Shown here in pieces: positions 43,758 to 52,723 of a DNA stretch of 64,000 bases (its first letter is position 1; the number at the start of each line of letters is the position of its first letter). The notes below the pieces were generated by a model that worked only from the letters and a program-made list of their open reading frames with translations, had not been told where the DNA came from and did not search any database. Both the position numbers and the translations under genes were made by a program. Source of the DNA: UBA4971 sp029551185 (GTDB taxonomy: Bacteria > Bacillota > SHA-98 > UBA4971); contig DAOSZN010000002.1 of NCBI GenBank assembly GCA_035593725.1, positions 117,247 to 181,246 on the forward strand. The letters are read 5' to 3'.

Positions 43758-44737
43758 TGGAAAGCCACGAAGAGATAGCAGGGATACTCTTGCGGTATCA
43801 TAGGCTTCTCATTGTCACACACGTAATGCCTGACGGGGACGCTATCGGGTCAATGTTGGGGCTCGGCTTAGGATTGCAAAGGAAGGGGCGTCAGGTGACA
43901 ATGACGTGTCCAGGAGGAATCCCTGAAAATTTGCAGTTCATGCCTGGCTCGGATCAGATAGTGCCTGTTGATGAGATTCGCTCCCATGAATATGACATCG
44001 TGGTGGCTTTGGATTCATCAGATCCAGGACGTATCGAAGGAGTATACGAACAGATTCCTCCCGGTGTGCCAATTGTGAATATTGATCATCACGCGACAAA
44101 CAAGGGGTACGGCACGTACAATTATATAGACAGCGCATCTGCAGCCACAGGTGAACAGGTCTATAGGGTCCTAATTGCCATGAATGTCCGTGTAGACCTC
44201 AATATTGCAGTGTGTCTGTTTACCGCAATCGCCACAGACACAGGGTTTTTCAGGTTTTCCAACACGACCCCCACCACTTTACGCATAGCTGCCAGGCTGG
44301 TAGAGAGAGGGGCGGATCCCAGCGGCATTTCTGAACAAGTCTATGAGGCCAGATCTTTAGAGAGCCTCAAGATGCTTGGGCGAGTCCTTGATACTCTACA
44401 AGTGGATAAGAGCGGTAAGATAGCCTGGATGGAGGTATACCGTGATTGGCTGTCCGAGTTTTCGCTTGATGAAGGACAGACTGAGGGGTTTGTGAATTAT
44501 GCTCGTATGGTCAAAGGTGTTGAGGTTGCTCTCATCTTCAGGGAAAGCGCTGATGGCAAAATACGCATTGGGATGAGGTCAAAGGGAGATTTTGATGTGG
44601 GCGCCTTTGCTGAGACGCTAGGTGGCGGCGGGCACGCAAGGGCAGCCGGCTGTAGTTTAGATGGTCAGTCCATCAGTGAAGCTAAGGAGTTAGTGTTTGG
44701 GAAGGTTTATGAGATAATGGGGCTTGCAGGTGACTGA
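43757..44737 (+). CDS. nrnA: DHH-family oligoribonuclease / pAp phosphatase NrnA
   Basis: NrnA degrades short RNA oligomers and dephosphorylates pAp. The 326-residue protein shows DHH motifs MPDGDAIGSMLGLG (near 24), VVALDSSDPGR and the namesake NIDHHATNKGYG. The DHHA1 substrate motif GGGGHARAAGCSL is near 290. All metal ligands are present. The GTG start shares one base with the rbfA stop. Confidence 0.94.
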   Translation: MESHEEIAGILLRYHRLLIVTHVMPDGDAIGSMLGLGLGLQRKGRQVTMTCPGGIPENLQFMPGSDQIVPVDEIRSHEYDIVVALDSSDPGRIEGVYEQIPPGVPIVNIDHHATNKGYGTYNYIDSASAATGEQVYRVLIAMNVRVDLNIAVCLFTAIATDTGFFRFSNTTPTTLRIAARLVERGADPSGISEQVYEARSLESLKMLGRVLDTLQVDKSGKIAWMEVYRDWLSEFSLDEGQTEGFVNYARMVKGVEVALIFRESADGKIRIGMRSKGDFDVGAFAETLGGGGHARAAGCSLDGQSISEAKELVFGKVYEIMGLAGD

Positions 44738-44740
44738 CCT

Positions 44741-45697
44741 TTGACGGTGAATGGCGTATTGCCTGTAGTAAAACCAAGGGGAATGACTTCCCATGATGTT
44801 GTCGCGCACATAAGGCGGACTTTTCGCATTGGAAGAGTAGGCCATACCGGAACCCTTGATCCTGACGCCACAGGTGTGCTGGTTATTCTCCTCGGCAAGG
44901 CTACTCGCCTAATGCAGTTTATGGTAACGTTGCCTAAGACCTATCTAGCCGAAATTGTTTTGGGTATCACCACTGACACGCTTGATGCGTCGGGAGAGGT
45001 GCTTTCAAAAACTCATGAGGCCAAGGTATCAAAGGAGCGCTTTTTGGAGGCGCTTTCACATTTTCAGGGTGAGATTTGGCAGGTCCCGCCTATGGTTTCA
45101 GCAGTTCATCATAAGGGTCGAAGACTCTATGAGCTTGCTCGGGAAGGAATTGAAACGCCGCGGGAACCTCGAAGAGTTCATATCTATACGCTTACGGTTC
45201 AAGCGTGGCCTAATCATGAGGTTCTGACATTTGGCGATAAAGTATCAGTCTTGATTGAGTGTTCCTCCGGAACATACGTACGTCAACTAGCAGCGGATAT
45301 CGGAGAACGTCTAAGCTGCGGGGCTCATATAGGCTCACTGTTTCGTACCAAGGTCGGCGATTTCGACATAGATTCCTGCTACACTTTGGAAGAGTTGGAA
45401 GAGGCTGACGGAGACGGGAGCTTTCCCGACAAAGTCTTGCCTGTTTCAGCCGGGCTTTCCCATTTACCCACCGTTACCCTAACTGAAGATGAAAGAGATG
45501 CGAAGAGGAGACTGTCTTGCGGGACCAAGGTCGATGCGAAGGACTTGCTTCAGGAAGTGAAAGGGAAAGAGACAGAGCAGCTTAAAGATAGTGGTTTCAT
45601 AAATGTGCTCTCATCGTCCGGCGATGTTATTTGCGTTGCAAAGAGAGAGATAATCGAAGGCGAAGTCTATTTACAGCCGATTGTTGTTTTTGCTTAG
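44741..45697 (+). CDS. truB: tRNA pseudouridine(55) synthase TruB
   Basis: TruB makes pseudouridine 55 in the tRNA T loop. The 318-residue protein contains the catalytic motif GRVGHTGTLDPDATGVL (Asp near 46), VPPMVSAVHHKGRRLYELAR and CSSGTYVRQLAADIG. A C-terminal PUA-like extension follows residue 240. The TTG at 44741 is chosen because AGGTGA lies about eight bases upstream; GTG 44747 is an alternative. Confidence 0.94.
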   Translation: MTVNGVLPVVKPRGMTSHDVVAHIRRTFRIGRVGHTGTLDPDATGVLVILLGKATRLMQFMVTLPKTYLAEIVLGITTDTLDASGEVLSKTHEAKVSKERFLEALSHFQGEIWQVPPMVSAVHHKGRRLYELAREGIETPREPRRVHIYTLTVQAWPNHEVLTFGDKVSVLIECSSGTYVRQLAADIGERLSCGAHIGSLFRTKVGDFDIDSCYTLEELEEADGDGSFPDKVLPVSAGLSHLPTVTLTEDERDAKRRLSCGTKVDAKDLLQEVKGKETEQLKDSGFINVLSSSGDVICVAKREIIEGEVYLQPIVVFA

Positions 45698-45723
45698 GCA
45701 GGTATGGGGATGGAGGTTAATCG

Positions 45724-46698
45724 GTGAGGGTATTCCGGGATACTCTGGCAATACATGTCAGCGACATACCTGAATCAGTGGTCGCTTTAGGCACATTTGA
45801 CGGTGTTCATTTAGGACATATGGAGATTCTCAGGCGGTGCGCATCTCGGGGAAGGCAAGAAAATATGCCGAGTGTAGCCTTTACTTTTCATACGCACCCT
45901 CTGGAGATCATAAGACCTCAATTTGCGCCGCGACTTCTTACTGATGTTGAGGACAAGCTTGCTTTAATCCAGGCACAAGGTATAGAAAATACGGTTATAG
46001 CCCAGTTTGACAGCGAAATGGCCAGAGCGACACCGGAAGAGTTTGTACGTGAGATTTTGGTGGATTCTCTGAGAGCTAAGTGGGTGGTTGCCGGGTTCAA
46101 CTACACATTCGGGTGGAAGGCGAAGGGAAACGCGGAAACCCTTAAAGATCTCGGCGAGAAATACGGATTCTCTGTTGAAATCTCAAACCCTGTGGTAGTA
46201 GACGGAACTCCGGTCTCCAGCACAAGAATTCGGTCGAGTCTGGCCAAGGGGGATGTGGAAGAGGCATCTATAATGTTAGGAAGACCATTCTCGATTAAGG
46301 GAAAGATAATAAAAGGGGAGAGTCGCGGAAAGAGCCTGGGTTACCCTACAATTAACATGGACGTGCCCCATGGAATTGCCCTTCCCAAACGTGGTGTCTA
46401 TGCTGCAAGGGTTTATGTCAAAGGATGTATGTTCGCAGCTGTAACCAATGTAGGCGTACGGCCCACCTTCTCAGGGGAGAACATGAGCGTGGAGACTTAT
46501 ATAATCGGTTTTGAGGGAGATCTTTACGGAGAGACTTTAAGAGTCTTCTTCGCCAAGAGGCTTCGGGACGAAATCAAGTTCTCTTCAGGAGAAGCTCTGT
46601 CGTATCAGATTTCCCAAGATGTAGAAAGAACAAAAGAGCTTCTTGGCAATTGGAACCCCCGGGACCGGGTTTTCGGAATCTCCGAGGACGCCTCGTGA
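45724..46698 (+). CDS. ribF: Bifunctional riboflavin kinase/FAD synthetase
   Basis: This enzyme makes FMN and FAD from riboflavin. The N-terminal FAD synthetase half has ALGTFDGVHLGHMEILRR (nucleotidyltransferase HxGH-like) and VVAGFNYTFGWKAKGN. The C-terminal kinase half has KGESRGKSLGYPTINMD and the YGETLRVFFAKRLRDEIKF block. At 324 residues it has normal length. The GTG start is preceded by GGAGG. It also serves the flavin-dependent hydroxylase elsewhere in the window, but no special link is implied. Confidence 0.95.
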   Translation: MRVFRDTLAIHVSDIPESVVALGTFDGVHLGHMEILRRCASRGRQENMPSVAFTFHTHPLEIIRPQFAPRLLTDVEDKLALIQAQGIENTVIAQFDSEMARATPEEFVREILVDSLRAKWVVAGFNYTFGWKAKGNAETLKDLGEKYGFSVEISNPVVVDGTPVSSTRIRSSLAKGDVEEASIMLGRPFSIKGKIIKGESRGKSLGYPTINMDVPHGIALPKRGVYAARVYVKGCMFAAVTNVGVRPTFSGENMSVETYIIGFEGDLYGETLRVFFAKRLRDEIKFSSGEALSYQISQDVERTKELLGNWNPRDRVFGISEDAS

Positions 46699-46852
46699 GG
46701 GGCGGGAAGTATCGTTTACATTGAGATGTCCATGTGATAACATTAATAATTAATAGCACTTACGCTATAGAGACCCGACGCTAGGATCCTTCGACCCTCC
46801 GACGAGTTTCTTGGCAGCGGGGGACATGTATATTCTTAGGAGGTGTAGTGAC

Positions 46853-47122
46853 ATGGCTTTGCCAGTCGAAGAAAAACGTGCAATTATTGAGAAATACAGA
46901 ATCCACGAGCAGGATACCGGCTCGCCTGAAGTTCAGATTGCCATACTTACTGAAAGGATAAACAGCTTAACTGAACACTTGAAGGAGCATAAGAAAGACC
47001 ACCATTCCAGACGAGGGTTGTTAAAAATGGTAGGTCAAAGACGCAATCTTCTTAACTACTTGCGAGACAAAGATATTGAGAGATATAGAGCAATTGTGGA
47101 GAAACTAGGTCTTAGGAAGTAG
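46853..47122 (+). CDS. rpsO: 30S ribosomal protein S15
   Basis: S15 is a primary 16S rRNA-binding protein of 89 residues. The family pattern is complete: KYRIHEQDTGSPEVQIAILT, HKKDHHSRRGLLKMVGQRRN and YLRDKDIERYRAIVEKLGLRK. ATG 46853 follows AGGAGGTG; an in-frame upstream ATG is rejected. The 154-base leader after ribF may carry an S15 autoregulatory structure, as in other bacteria, but I could not define one. Confidence 0.97.
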   Translation: MALPVEEKRAIIEKYRIHEQDTGSPEVQIAILTERINSLTEHLKEHKKDHHSRRGLLKMVGQRRNLLNYLRDKDIERYRAIVEKLGLRK

Positions 47123-47151
47123 TAAGTGATTTTGAGGAGGATCGATTAAAT

Positions 47152-49323
47152 ATGGAACACCACTGCCTAGATATGATTCTGGGCGGGAGGAGACTTTCGC
47201 TTGAGGTCGGAAAGGTAGCGCAACAAGCCAATGGTTCTGTCTTAGTTCGGTATGGTGATACTGCTGTCTTAGTGACAGCATGTATGTCGAAGGAACCTCG
47301 TGAGGGGATCGATTTTTTCCCACTGATTGTGGACTACGAAGAGAGACTTTACGCTGTGGGGAAAATCCCCGGTGGCTGGATAAAACGTGAAGGGAGACCT
47401 TCAGAGGTCGCCACTATTTCAGCGCGCATGATAGACAGGCCGCTGCGACCTCTGTTTCCCGAGGGATTCAGGCACGATGTGCAAGTGGTCTGTACAGTAT
47501 TATCAGTGGAGCAAGACAATGACCCGGATATAACGGCTCTCATCGGCGCTTCTGCTGCGCTGGCTATTTCTGACATACCGTTTGAAGGGCCTATAGGCGG
47601 GGTCAAAGTCGGCAGGGTTAACGGTGAATTTGTTATTTGCCCCACACTTTCCCAAGCTGTGGAGAGCGATCTTAATCTAACGATAGCAGGCAGCAAAAAC
47701 GCTATTCTTATGGTTGAAGCCGGTGCTGATGAGGTTGCGGAAGAAGTTATCCTGGACGCCATCTCCTTCGGCCATGAAGCGGTTATTGAAATTGTGGATC
47801 TTATTGAGAGGCTCGTGTCTCTTTGTGGAAAGCCAAAACGCGAGGTACCATTATACACGCCTGATGAAGGTGTCATGTCCAGAGTAAGGGAGCTGGCTGG
47901 AGAAGATGTTTCTTCGGCTCTCAGGATCGCAGACAAGCTTACCCGCGAGGAAAGACTTGAAGAAATCGAGGCGGAGATCCTCGAGAAGCTTATGAGTGAC
48001 TCTACAGAAGTCCCCGCTTCTCTTGAGACAGATGTGCCATCTGTCCTCAAGGCAGTGACTAAAGAGCAATTAAGGAAGATGGTAACCGAGGAAGAAGTTC
48101 GTATTGACGGGCGTAAGTGCGACGAGATCCGTCCGATATGGTGTGAGGTCGGTCTTCTCCCCAGGGTCCATGGAACAGGTCTTTTTACGCGTGGTCAGAC
48201 CCAGGTTCTTACGAATGCTACTCTAGGTGCTATCGGCGATGAGCAGCTTTTGGACGGGCTTGGTGACGAGGAGTCCAAACGATTCATGCACCATTACAAT
48301 TTCCCTCCCTACAGTGTAGGCGAGGTGCGCCCAATAAGAGGTCCCGGCAGGCGTGAGATAGGCCACGGCGCCCTGGCTGAACGGGCTTTGTCCCCTGTGA
48401 TACCGGATGAGGTGGAATTCCCATATACTATCAGATTGGTTTCTGAGGTTCTGGAATCTAACGGGTCGACTTCTCAGGCGAGCGTGTGCGGTTCCACGCT
48501 TGCTCTGATGGATGCAGGAGTCCCGATTAAGCGGCCGGTAGCAGGTATAGCCATGGGCCTCATAAAGGAAAATGAGAAGGTCTCAATCCTCTCTGATATT
48601 ATGGGAATTGAAGACGCCTTAGGTGATATGGACTTCAAAGTCGCAGGTACTATAAAGGGAATCACAGCCCTTCAAATGGACATTAAGGTCTCGGGAATCG
48701 CCCGTGAAATCATGGAAAAGGCGCTTGCGCAAGCGAAGGAAGGTCGTATGTTCATCCTCGGCAAGATGTTGGAAGTAATATCGGAGCCACGAAAAGGGCT
48801 TTCGCCGTACGCTCCGAGGATTATCACTATGAGCATTGATCCTGATAAGATTCGTGATGTCATAGGTCCCGGAGGTAAGGTAATAAGGCATATCATTGAC
48901 GAGACCGGCGTAAAAATTGATATTGAGGATGACGGACGAGTCTTCATAGCTTCCCAAGACGAGGAAGCCGGCGAAAAGGCGAAGAAGATGATAGAGGACC
49001 TTACAGCTGATGTGGAGGTAGGGCGAATATACAACGGCACTGTCACAAGGACTACGAACTTCGGGGCATTTGTGGAAATTCTTCCTGGAAAGGAAGGGCT
49101 TGTTCATATTTCACAACTTGCTCATACACGTGTCGGCAAAGTAGAAGATGTAGTGGAGGCAGGAGACCCGATTACTGTTAAAGTAACGGAGATTGACGGG
49201 ATGGGCAGGATCAATCTGTCCCGCAAGGACGCTCTTCCAAGGGACGAAAGCCTCGGCGGCAACTCTCACGGAGGACAACATAGAAAGCGTCCTAATGTCC
49301 AAAGATACCAGCGCAAGCAGTAA
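47152..49323 (+). CDS. pnp: Polyribonucleotide nucleotidyltransferase (PNPase)
   Basis: PNPase degrades RNA by phosphorolysis. The 723-residue protein has two RNase PH domains (GGWIKREGRPSE near 83; PIRGPGRREIGHGALAERAL near 392), a KH domain with DVIGPGGKVIRHIIDETGV, and an S1 domain GTVTRTTNFGAFVEILPGKE near 625. Length and order are standard. The ATG has GAGGAGG upstream, and a terminator follows. It closes the operon that starts at rimP. Confidence 0.97.
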   Translation: MEHHCLDMILGGRRLSLEVGKVAQQANGSVLVRYGDTAVLVTACMSKEPREGIDFFPLIVDYEERLYAVGKIPGGWIKREGRPSEVATISARMIDRPLRPLFPEGFRHDVQVVCTVLSVEQDNDPDITALIGASAALAISDIPFEGPIGGVKVGRVNGEFVICPTLSQAVESDLNLTIAGSKNAILMVEAGADEVAEEVILDAISFGHEAVIEIVDLIERLVSLCGKPKREVPLYTPDEGVMSRVRELAGEDVSSALRIADKLTREERLEEIEAEILEKLMSDSTEVPASLETDVPSVLKAVTKEQLRKMVTEEEVRIDGRKCDEIRPIWCEVGLLPRVHGTGLFTRGQTQVLTNATLGAIGDEQLLDGLGDEESKRFMHHYNFPPYSVGEVRPIRGPGRREIGHGALAERALSPVIPDEVEFPYTIRLVSEVLESNGSTSQASVCGSTLALMDAGVPIKRPVAGIAMGLIKENEKVSILSDIMGIEDALGDMDFKVAGTIKGITALQMDIKVSGIAREIMEKALAQAKEGRMFILGKMLEVISEPRKGLSPYAPRIITMSIDPDKIRDVIGPGGKVIRHIIDETGVKIDIEDDGRVFIASQDEEAGEKAKKMIEDLTADVEVGRIYNGTVTRTTNFGAFVEILPGKEGLVHISQLAHTRVGKVEDVVEAGDPITVKVTEIDGMGRINLSRKDALPRDESLGGNSHGGQHRKRPNVQRYQRKQ

Positions 49324-49401
49324 GACGACCTCTGGGCAAAGAGTGAGAATGACCAATAAGCTGCAATAAGAGAATTAAAGTAAATAGAGTGAAAGAGTGT
49401 G

Positions 49402-49448
49402 AAGCCTGACTTGGGAGTATCTGATTTTCTCCTTCGGCGGGCTTTTTT
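49402..49448 (+). terminator. Terminator after pnp
   Basis: Arms AAGCCTG and CGGGCTT with an inner GGAG/CTCC pairing are followed by a run of T residues. It ends the rimP-pnp operon. Confidence 0.75.
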
Positions 49449-49570
49449 CAATTGAGAGCCTTTGCGGATAGAATCAAGTCCGAGGTTTTGTCAGGCTTTG
49501 CTCCTTAGATTGGAGGGATTTACCTATGAATTGGAGAAGAATGATGCAGTAATTTCAAGGAGGCGCTGAC

Positions 49571-50437
49571 ATGAGCATATCGACTGTCGCCGTGATTGGA
49601 GCTGGGCAAATGGGCTCAGGAATAGCGCAAGTAGCGGCTGCTTCCGGCATGACTGTAATTCTGGGAGATGCAAGCTATGAGCTTGCAGAACGTGGACTCA
49701 GTAAGATTCGGAAAGGACTTGCCCGGTCAGTGGAAAAAGGCAGACTCAGCCCGGAGACGAGTGAGGCAACGTTGTCAAGAATTCGCCTTGCAGGAGAATT
49801 ATCCGCTGCCGGGGACGCTGACATGGCTATCGAGGCAGTTGTGGAAGCAGTTGACGTAAAGCTTCGCGTCATGGAACAATTGGATTCAATTATGAAACCG
49901 GAGTCGATTATAGCGTCTAATACCTCTTCCATATCTATTACACAGCTTGCAGCTGCCACCCGCCGTCCCGACAAAGTCATCGGTATGCATTTCTTCAATC
50001 CGGTTCCAGTCATGAAATTGGTGGAAATTATAGTCGGCTACTGGACTTCAACTGAGACTCAAGAAGCCGCACGATCTCTGGCAGAGAAATTCGGAAAAAC
50101 TCCTGTTTTGGTTAAAGACTCGCCGGGGTTTGTAGCAAACAGGCTTCTGATCCCTATGATTAACGAAGCGGTATACTGTCTCATGGAAAACACAGCGTCT
50201 AAAGAGGATATTGATCGTGTAGCATGTCTCGGCATGAATCATCCTATGGGCCCGTTAGCGCTTGCGGATCTGATTGGTCTTGATGTATGTTTAGCCATTA
50301 TGGAGGTTCTCTATGAGAGTTTCGGTGACCCGAAGTACAGGCCTTGTCCGTTGCTTAAGAAAATGGTGGAGGCCGGATGTTTAGGCAGAAAGACGGGCCG
50401 AGGTTTCTATGATTACCAAGGGACGGGGGAATCATGA
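49571..50437 (+). CDS. hbd: 3-hydroxybutyryl-CoA dehydrogenase
   Basis: This 288-residue NAD(P)-dependent enzyme interconverts 3-hydroxyacyl-CoA and 3-oxoacyl-CoA. The dinucleotide motif VIGAGQMGSGIAQVAA is at 8-23. The catalytic His and Asn lie in ASNTSSISITQLA and IGMHFFNPVPVMKLVEI, and KDSPGFVANRLLIPMINEA follows. A strong AAGGAGG precedes the ATG. The stop overlaps the next regulator gene by four bases (ATGA), which links it to the branched-chain acid operon, although other beta-oxidation genes are not present. Confidence 0.93.
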   Translation: MSISTVAVIGAGQMGSGIAQVAAASGMTVILGDASYELAERGLSKIRKGLARSVEKGRLSPETSEATLSRIRLAGELSAAGDADMAIEAVVEAVDVKLRVMEQLDSIMKPESIIASNTSSISITQLAAATRRPDKVIGMHFFNPVPVMKLVEIIVGYWTSTETQEAARSLAEKFGKTPVLVKDSPGFVANRLLIPMINEAVYCLMENTASKEDIDRVACLGMNHPMGPLALADLIGLDVCLAIMEVLYESFGDPKYRPCPLLKKMVEAGCLGRKTGRGFYDYQGTGES

Positions 50438-52179
50438 GACCCAGTGAGAAACCAAGTCTGACAAACGAAGAGTTGGAGGTTATCTTAAACTCCACTCATG
50501 ACGGAATGGTAGCTGTCAACGTTTCCGGTGTTATCACAGTATTCAATGCTGCTGCAGGCAGGCTTATGGGGGTTGACCCGGAGGATATGGTAGGGGCTTT
50601 GGCCAAGGATGTCATCCCCAACACCAGACTGCATGTGGTGCTTGAGACAGGTGAAGCCGAACTGAATCAGAAACAGGTGTTGGAAGATGTGACCATAATC
50701 TGTAACAGAATGCCTGTAAAAGACAGTACGGGGGCTTTGATCGGCGCTGTATCAGTCTTTCGGGATATTACAGACATAATATCATTAGCCGAGGAAATCA
50801 CGAATCTTAAACACATTCAAGGATTGCTCGAGGCGATAATCAACTCTACGGAAGATGCTATCTCTGTTGTGGACGAGAACGGGCTCGGGATTCTAATCAA
50901 TCCTGCATATACCAGGCTGACCGGGCTCATTGAGGACGATGTCATAGGAAAACCGGCTGCCATAGATATAGCGGAAGGCGAAAGTGTTCATATGAAGGTC
51001 TTGCGTACAGGCCTTCCTGTGCGGGGCGCAAGGCTCAAAGTGGGGCCGGGGCGACGCGAGGTTATGGTTCATGCAGCGCCAATCTTTGTCGGTGAGGAAC
51101 TCAGAGGCAGTGTAGCAGCTATCCATGATTTAACGGACATCCGCAGACTGACTGAAGAACTTGACAGCGCAAAACGCCTTCTCAGGACCCTTCAGGCAAA
51201 ATACACCTTCGACGACATAATTGCATTCAGTCGCGGTATGGCTTTAGCTGTTGAACAGGCCAGGCGTGTTTCTTCCACACCTGCCACAGTTTTACTTCGG
51301 GGAGAGAGCGGAACCGGAAAAGAATTATTCGCGCATGCTATCCACAATGCCAGTCCCAGACGGCAAAAGCAATTCATCAGGGTTAATTGCACAGCGATTT
51401 CCAGTACGCTGTTTGAGGCTGAACTTTTCGGGTACGAGGACGGCGCCTTTACAGGAGCGAAGCGAGGGGGTAGGCGGGGCTTATTCGAAGAGGCTGCAGG
51501 AGGCACAATCTTTCTTGATGAAATCGGAGAGTTGCCTTTATCTCTTCAAGCGAAGCTCCTCCGCATACTGCATGAAAAGGAGATTATCCGAGTCGGAGGC
51601 ACCAAGGCCATACCTGTTGATGTTCGGATTATAGCGGCCACAAACAGCGATTTAGAAAAGGCTGTGAAAGAAGGAAGGCTGCGAGAAGACCTATACTATC
51701 GCTTGAATGTGGTTCCCATATTTATACCGCCGCTTAGAGAAAGACTTGAAGACTTGCCCTTTCTGTGTCAAACTCTGATACGTAGGTTCAACCAAGCGTA
51801 CGGACGTAATGTGACTTGTATATCTCAACATGCCATAGATGCGCTGTCTGACTATGAGTGGCCTGGAAACGTACGAGAGCTTGAAAATGTCCTCAGCAGG
51901 GCTATGATAAACATGCATTACAGTGATATAGAAATCTTGCCTGAACACCTGCCTGCGTTGGACAGGCTGGGCTCACGTTCAGGATTCGCCCAGCGTTTTC
52001 AGGGTTCTGAAGAAAGGACTGTAACGAGGAAATTAAGAGAAGCAGTGAAAGATGCTGAAGTGAAGGAAATCCGGAAGGCGCTGGAAGTTGCAGGCGGTAA
52101 TAGGCGAATAGCTGCTGAAATCCTGGGAATTGGCGTAAGAAGTCTTTACTACAAGATTGACCGCTATAATATTAAGTGA
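50434..52179 (+). CDS. Sigma-54-dependent activator with two PAS domains (BkdR-like)
   Basis: This 581-residue enhancer-binding protein has two N-terminal PAS sensor domains (about 14-115 and 130-245). A complete AAA+ module follows: GESGTGKE near 289, the sigma-54-contacting GAFTGA loop and GGTIFLDEIGEL. The Fis-type helix-turn-helix is in EVAGGNRRIAAEILGIGVRS at the C-terminus. Layout and neighbours resemble BkdR of Bacillus, which activates branched-chain keto acid catabolism with SigL. Three 14-bp dyads and a sigma-54 promoter follow directly downstream and are its likely targets. The PAS ligand is unknown. It overlaps hbd by four bases. Confidence 0.93.
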   Translation: MRPSEKPSLTNEELEVILNSTHDGMVAVNVSGVITVFNAAAGRLMGVDPEDMVGALAKDVIPNTRLHVVLETGEAELNQKQVLEDVTIICNRMPVKDSTGALIGAVSVFRDITDIISLAEEITNLKHIQGLLEAIINSTEDAISVVDENGLGILINPAYTRLTGLIEDDVIGKPAAIDIAEGESVHMKVLRTGLPVRGARLKVGPGRREVMVHAAPIFVGEELRGSVAAIHDLTDIRRLTEELDSAKRLLRTLQAKYTFDDIIAFSRGMALAVEQARRVSSTPATVLLRGESGTGKELFAHAIHNASPRRQKQFIRVNCTAISSTLFEAELFGYEDGAFTGAKRGGRRGLFEEAAGGTIFLDEIGELPLSLQAKLLRILHEKEIIRVGGTKAIPVDVRIIAATNSDLEKAVKEGRLREDLYYRLNVVPIFIPPLRERLEDLPFLCQTLIRRFNQAYGRNVTCISQHAIDALSDYEWPGNVRELENVLSRAMINMHYSDIEILPEHLPALDRLGSRSGFAQRFQGSEERTVTRKLREAVKDAEVKEIRKALEVAGGNRRIAAEILGIGVRSLYYKIDRYNIK

Positions 52180-52196
52180 TATGTTTCACATGGTAT

Positions 52197-52210
52197 TGCA
52201 ATATATTGCA
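52197..52210 (+). promoter_or_regulatory. Upstream activator site 1
   Basis: TGCAATATATTGCA is a perfect 14-bp dyad 17 bases after the activator gene. It is the first of three copies spaced 32 bases start to start. Confidence 0.75.
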
Positions 52211-52228
52211 GTGCCTTTTCTGTTGTAT

Positions 52229-52242
52229 TGCAACTTACTGCA
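52229..52242 (+). promoter_or_regulatory. Upstream activator site 2
   Basis: TGCAACTTACTGCA has the same TGCA half-sites and length as site 1 and begins exactly 32 bases after it. Confidence 0.72.
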
Positions 52243-52260
52243 TCATATACTCGGGTATCA

Positions 52261-52274
52261 TGCAAAATGTTGCA
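52261..52274 (+). promoter_or_regulatory. Upstream activator site 3
   Basis: TGCAAAATGTTGCA begins exactly 32 bases after site 2 and ends about 100 bases before the sigma-54 promoter. Three helical turns between sites place all three on the same DNA face. Confidence 0.72.
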
Positions 52275-52374
52275 ATCGTTGATTAAACCATTACCATAGG
52301 GGCCATCTTTAACTTCCTTACACCTAGCCAGCTACAAGCCACTTTAAATCCTTACATGAGTATTTCAACGGGTT

Positions 52375-52390
52375 TGGCACGGGACTTGCA
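52375..52390 (+). promoter_or_regulatory. Sigma-54 promoter (-24/-12)
   Basis: TGGCAC at 52375-52380 and TTGCA at 52386-52390 match the consensus TGGCAC-N5-TTGCA exactly. It points toward the remnant and ptb. The next gene with an activator role is the sigma-54 regulator just upstream. Confidence 0.9.
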
Positions 52391-52441
52391 TATACATATT
52401 ACTGTCAGGACATAAGCACGGGACCCCGGATCCTGAGCAAG

Positions 52442-52458
52442 TTGACCTTCCAGGTCAA
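52442..52458. promoter_or_regulatory. 17-bp inverted repeat downstream of the sigma-54 promoter
   Basis: TTGACCT and AGGTCAA flank a TCC spacer as a perfect dyad about 50 bases after the -12 element. It could be an operator for a second regulator or an RNA hairpin in the leader. Confidence 0.45.
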
Positions 52459-52483
52459 ATATGTGGACTGCGGGGTGTTGCCG

Positions 52484-52525
52484 ATAAAGGTTCTTATTGT
52501 AAATCCCGGTTCCACCACAACTAAA
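52484..52525 (+). pseudogene. Remnant of a butyrate/acetate kinase N-terminus
   Basis: The frame reads IKVLIVNPGSTTTK, matching the N-terminal phosphate-binding signature of the acetate/butyrate kinase family (the intact buk downstream has LVINPGATSTK). After these 14 codons the similarity stops and the frame runs into unrelated residues. No other frame continues the family. It is best read as the decayed start of a second buk gene between the sigma-54 promoter and ptb. Confidence 0.55.
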
Positions 52526-52656
52526 CCGGCGCTCTGCTCCTTTTCCGGCCATCAGTTCAAAAGACCGTTACGCATAAGACGAAAGCCAGTGGCGCGAAGT
52601 AAATTGAAATGCAGATTGCGGTCGGGGATAGGTACACAAATTCGGAATCTTTGACC

Positions 52657-52679
52657 GGAAGCGCTTTCCGAGCGCTTCC
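52657..52679 (+). other. Hairpin before ptb
   Basis: An eight-base perfect stem GGAAGCGC/GCGCTTCC with a seven-base loop lies 45 bases before the ptb start. An A-run follows instead of T residues, so it is not a standard terminator. It may stabilise the message or be left from the lost gene. Confidence 0.45.
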
Positions 52680-52723
52680 TGGAGAAAAAAGGTTAAAGGC
52701 ATACGGGATAGGAGGCGGTAGAG

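Larger units (their letters stand above)
52180..52723. other. Regulatory region of the branched-chain acid operon
   Basis: This 544-base gap holds three phased activator sites, a sigma-54 promoter, a 17-bp dyad, a butyrate-kinase-like remnant and a hairpin before ptb. Each is listed separately. No intact gene was seen. Confidence 0.8.

Noticed and set aside
47349..48050. 233-codon antisense frame within pnp
   Set aside because: Low-complexity Ser-rich product typical of reversed Glu/Asp/Arg codons; pnp is intact.
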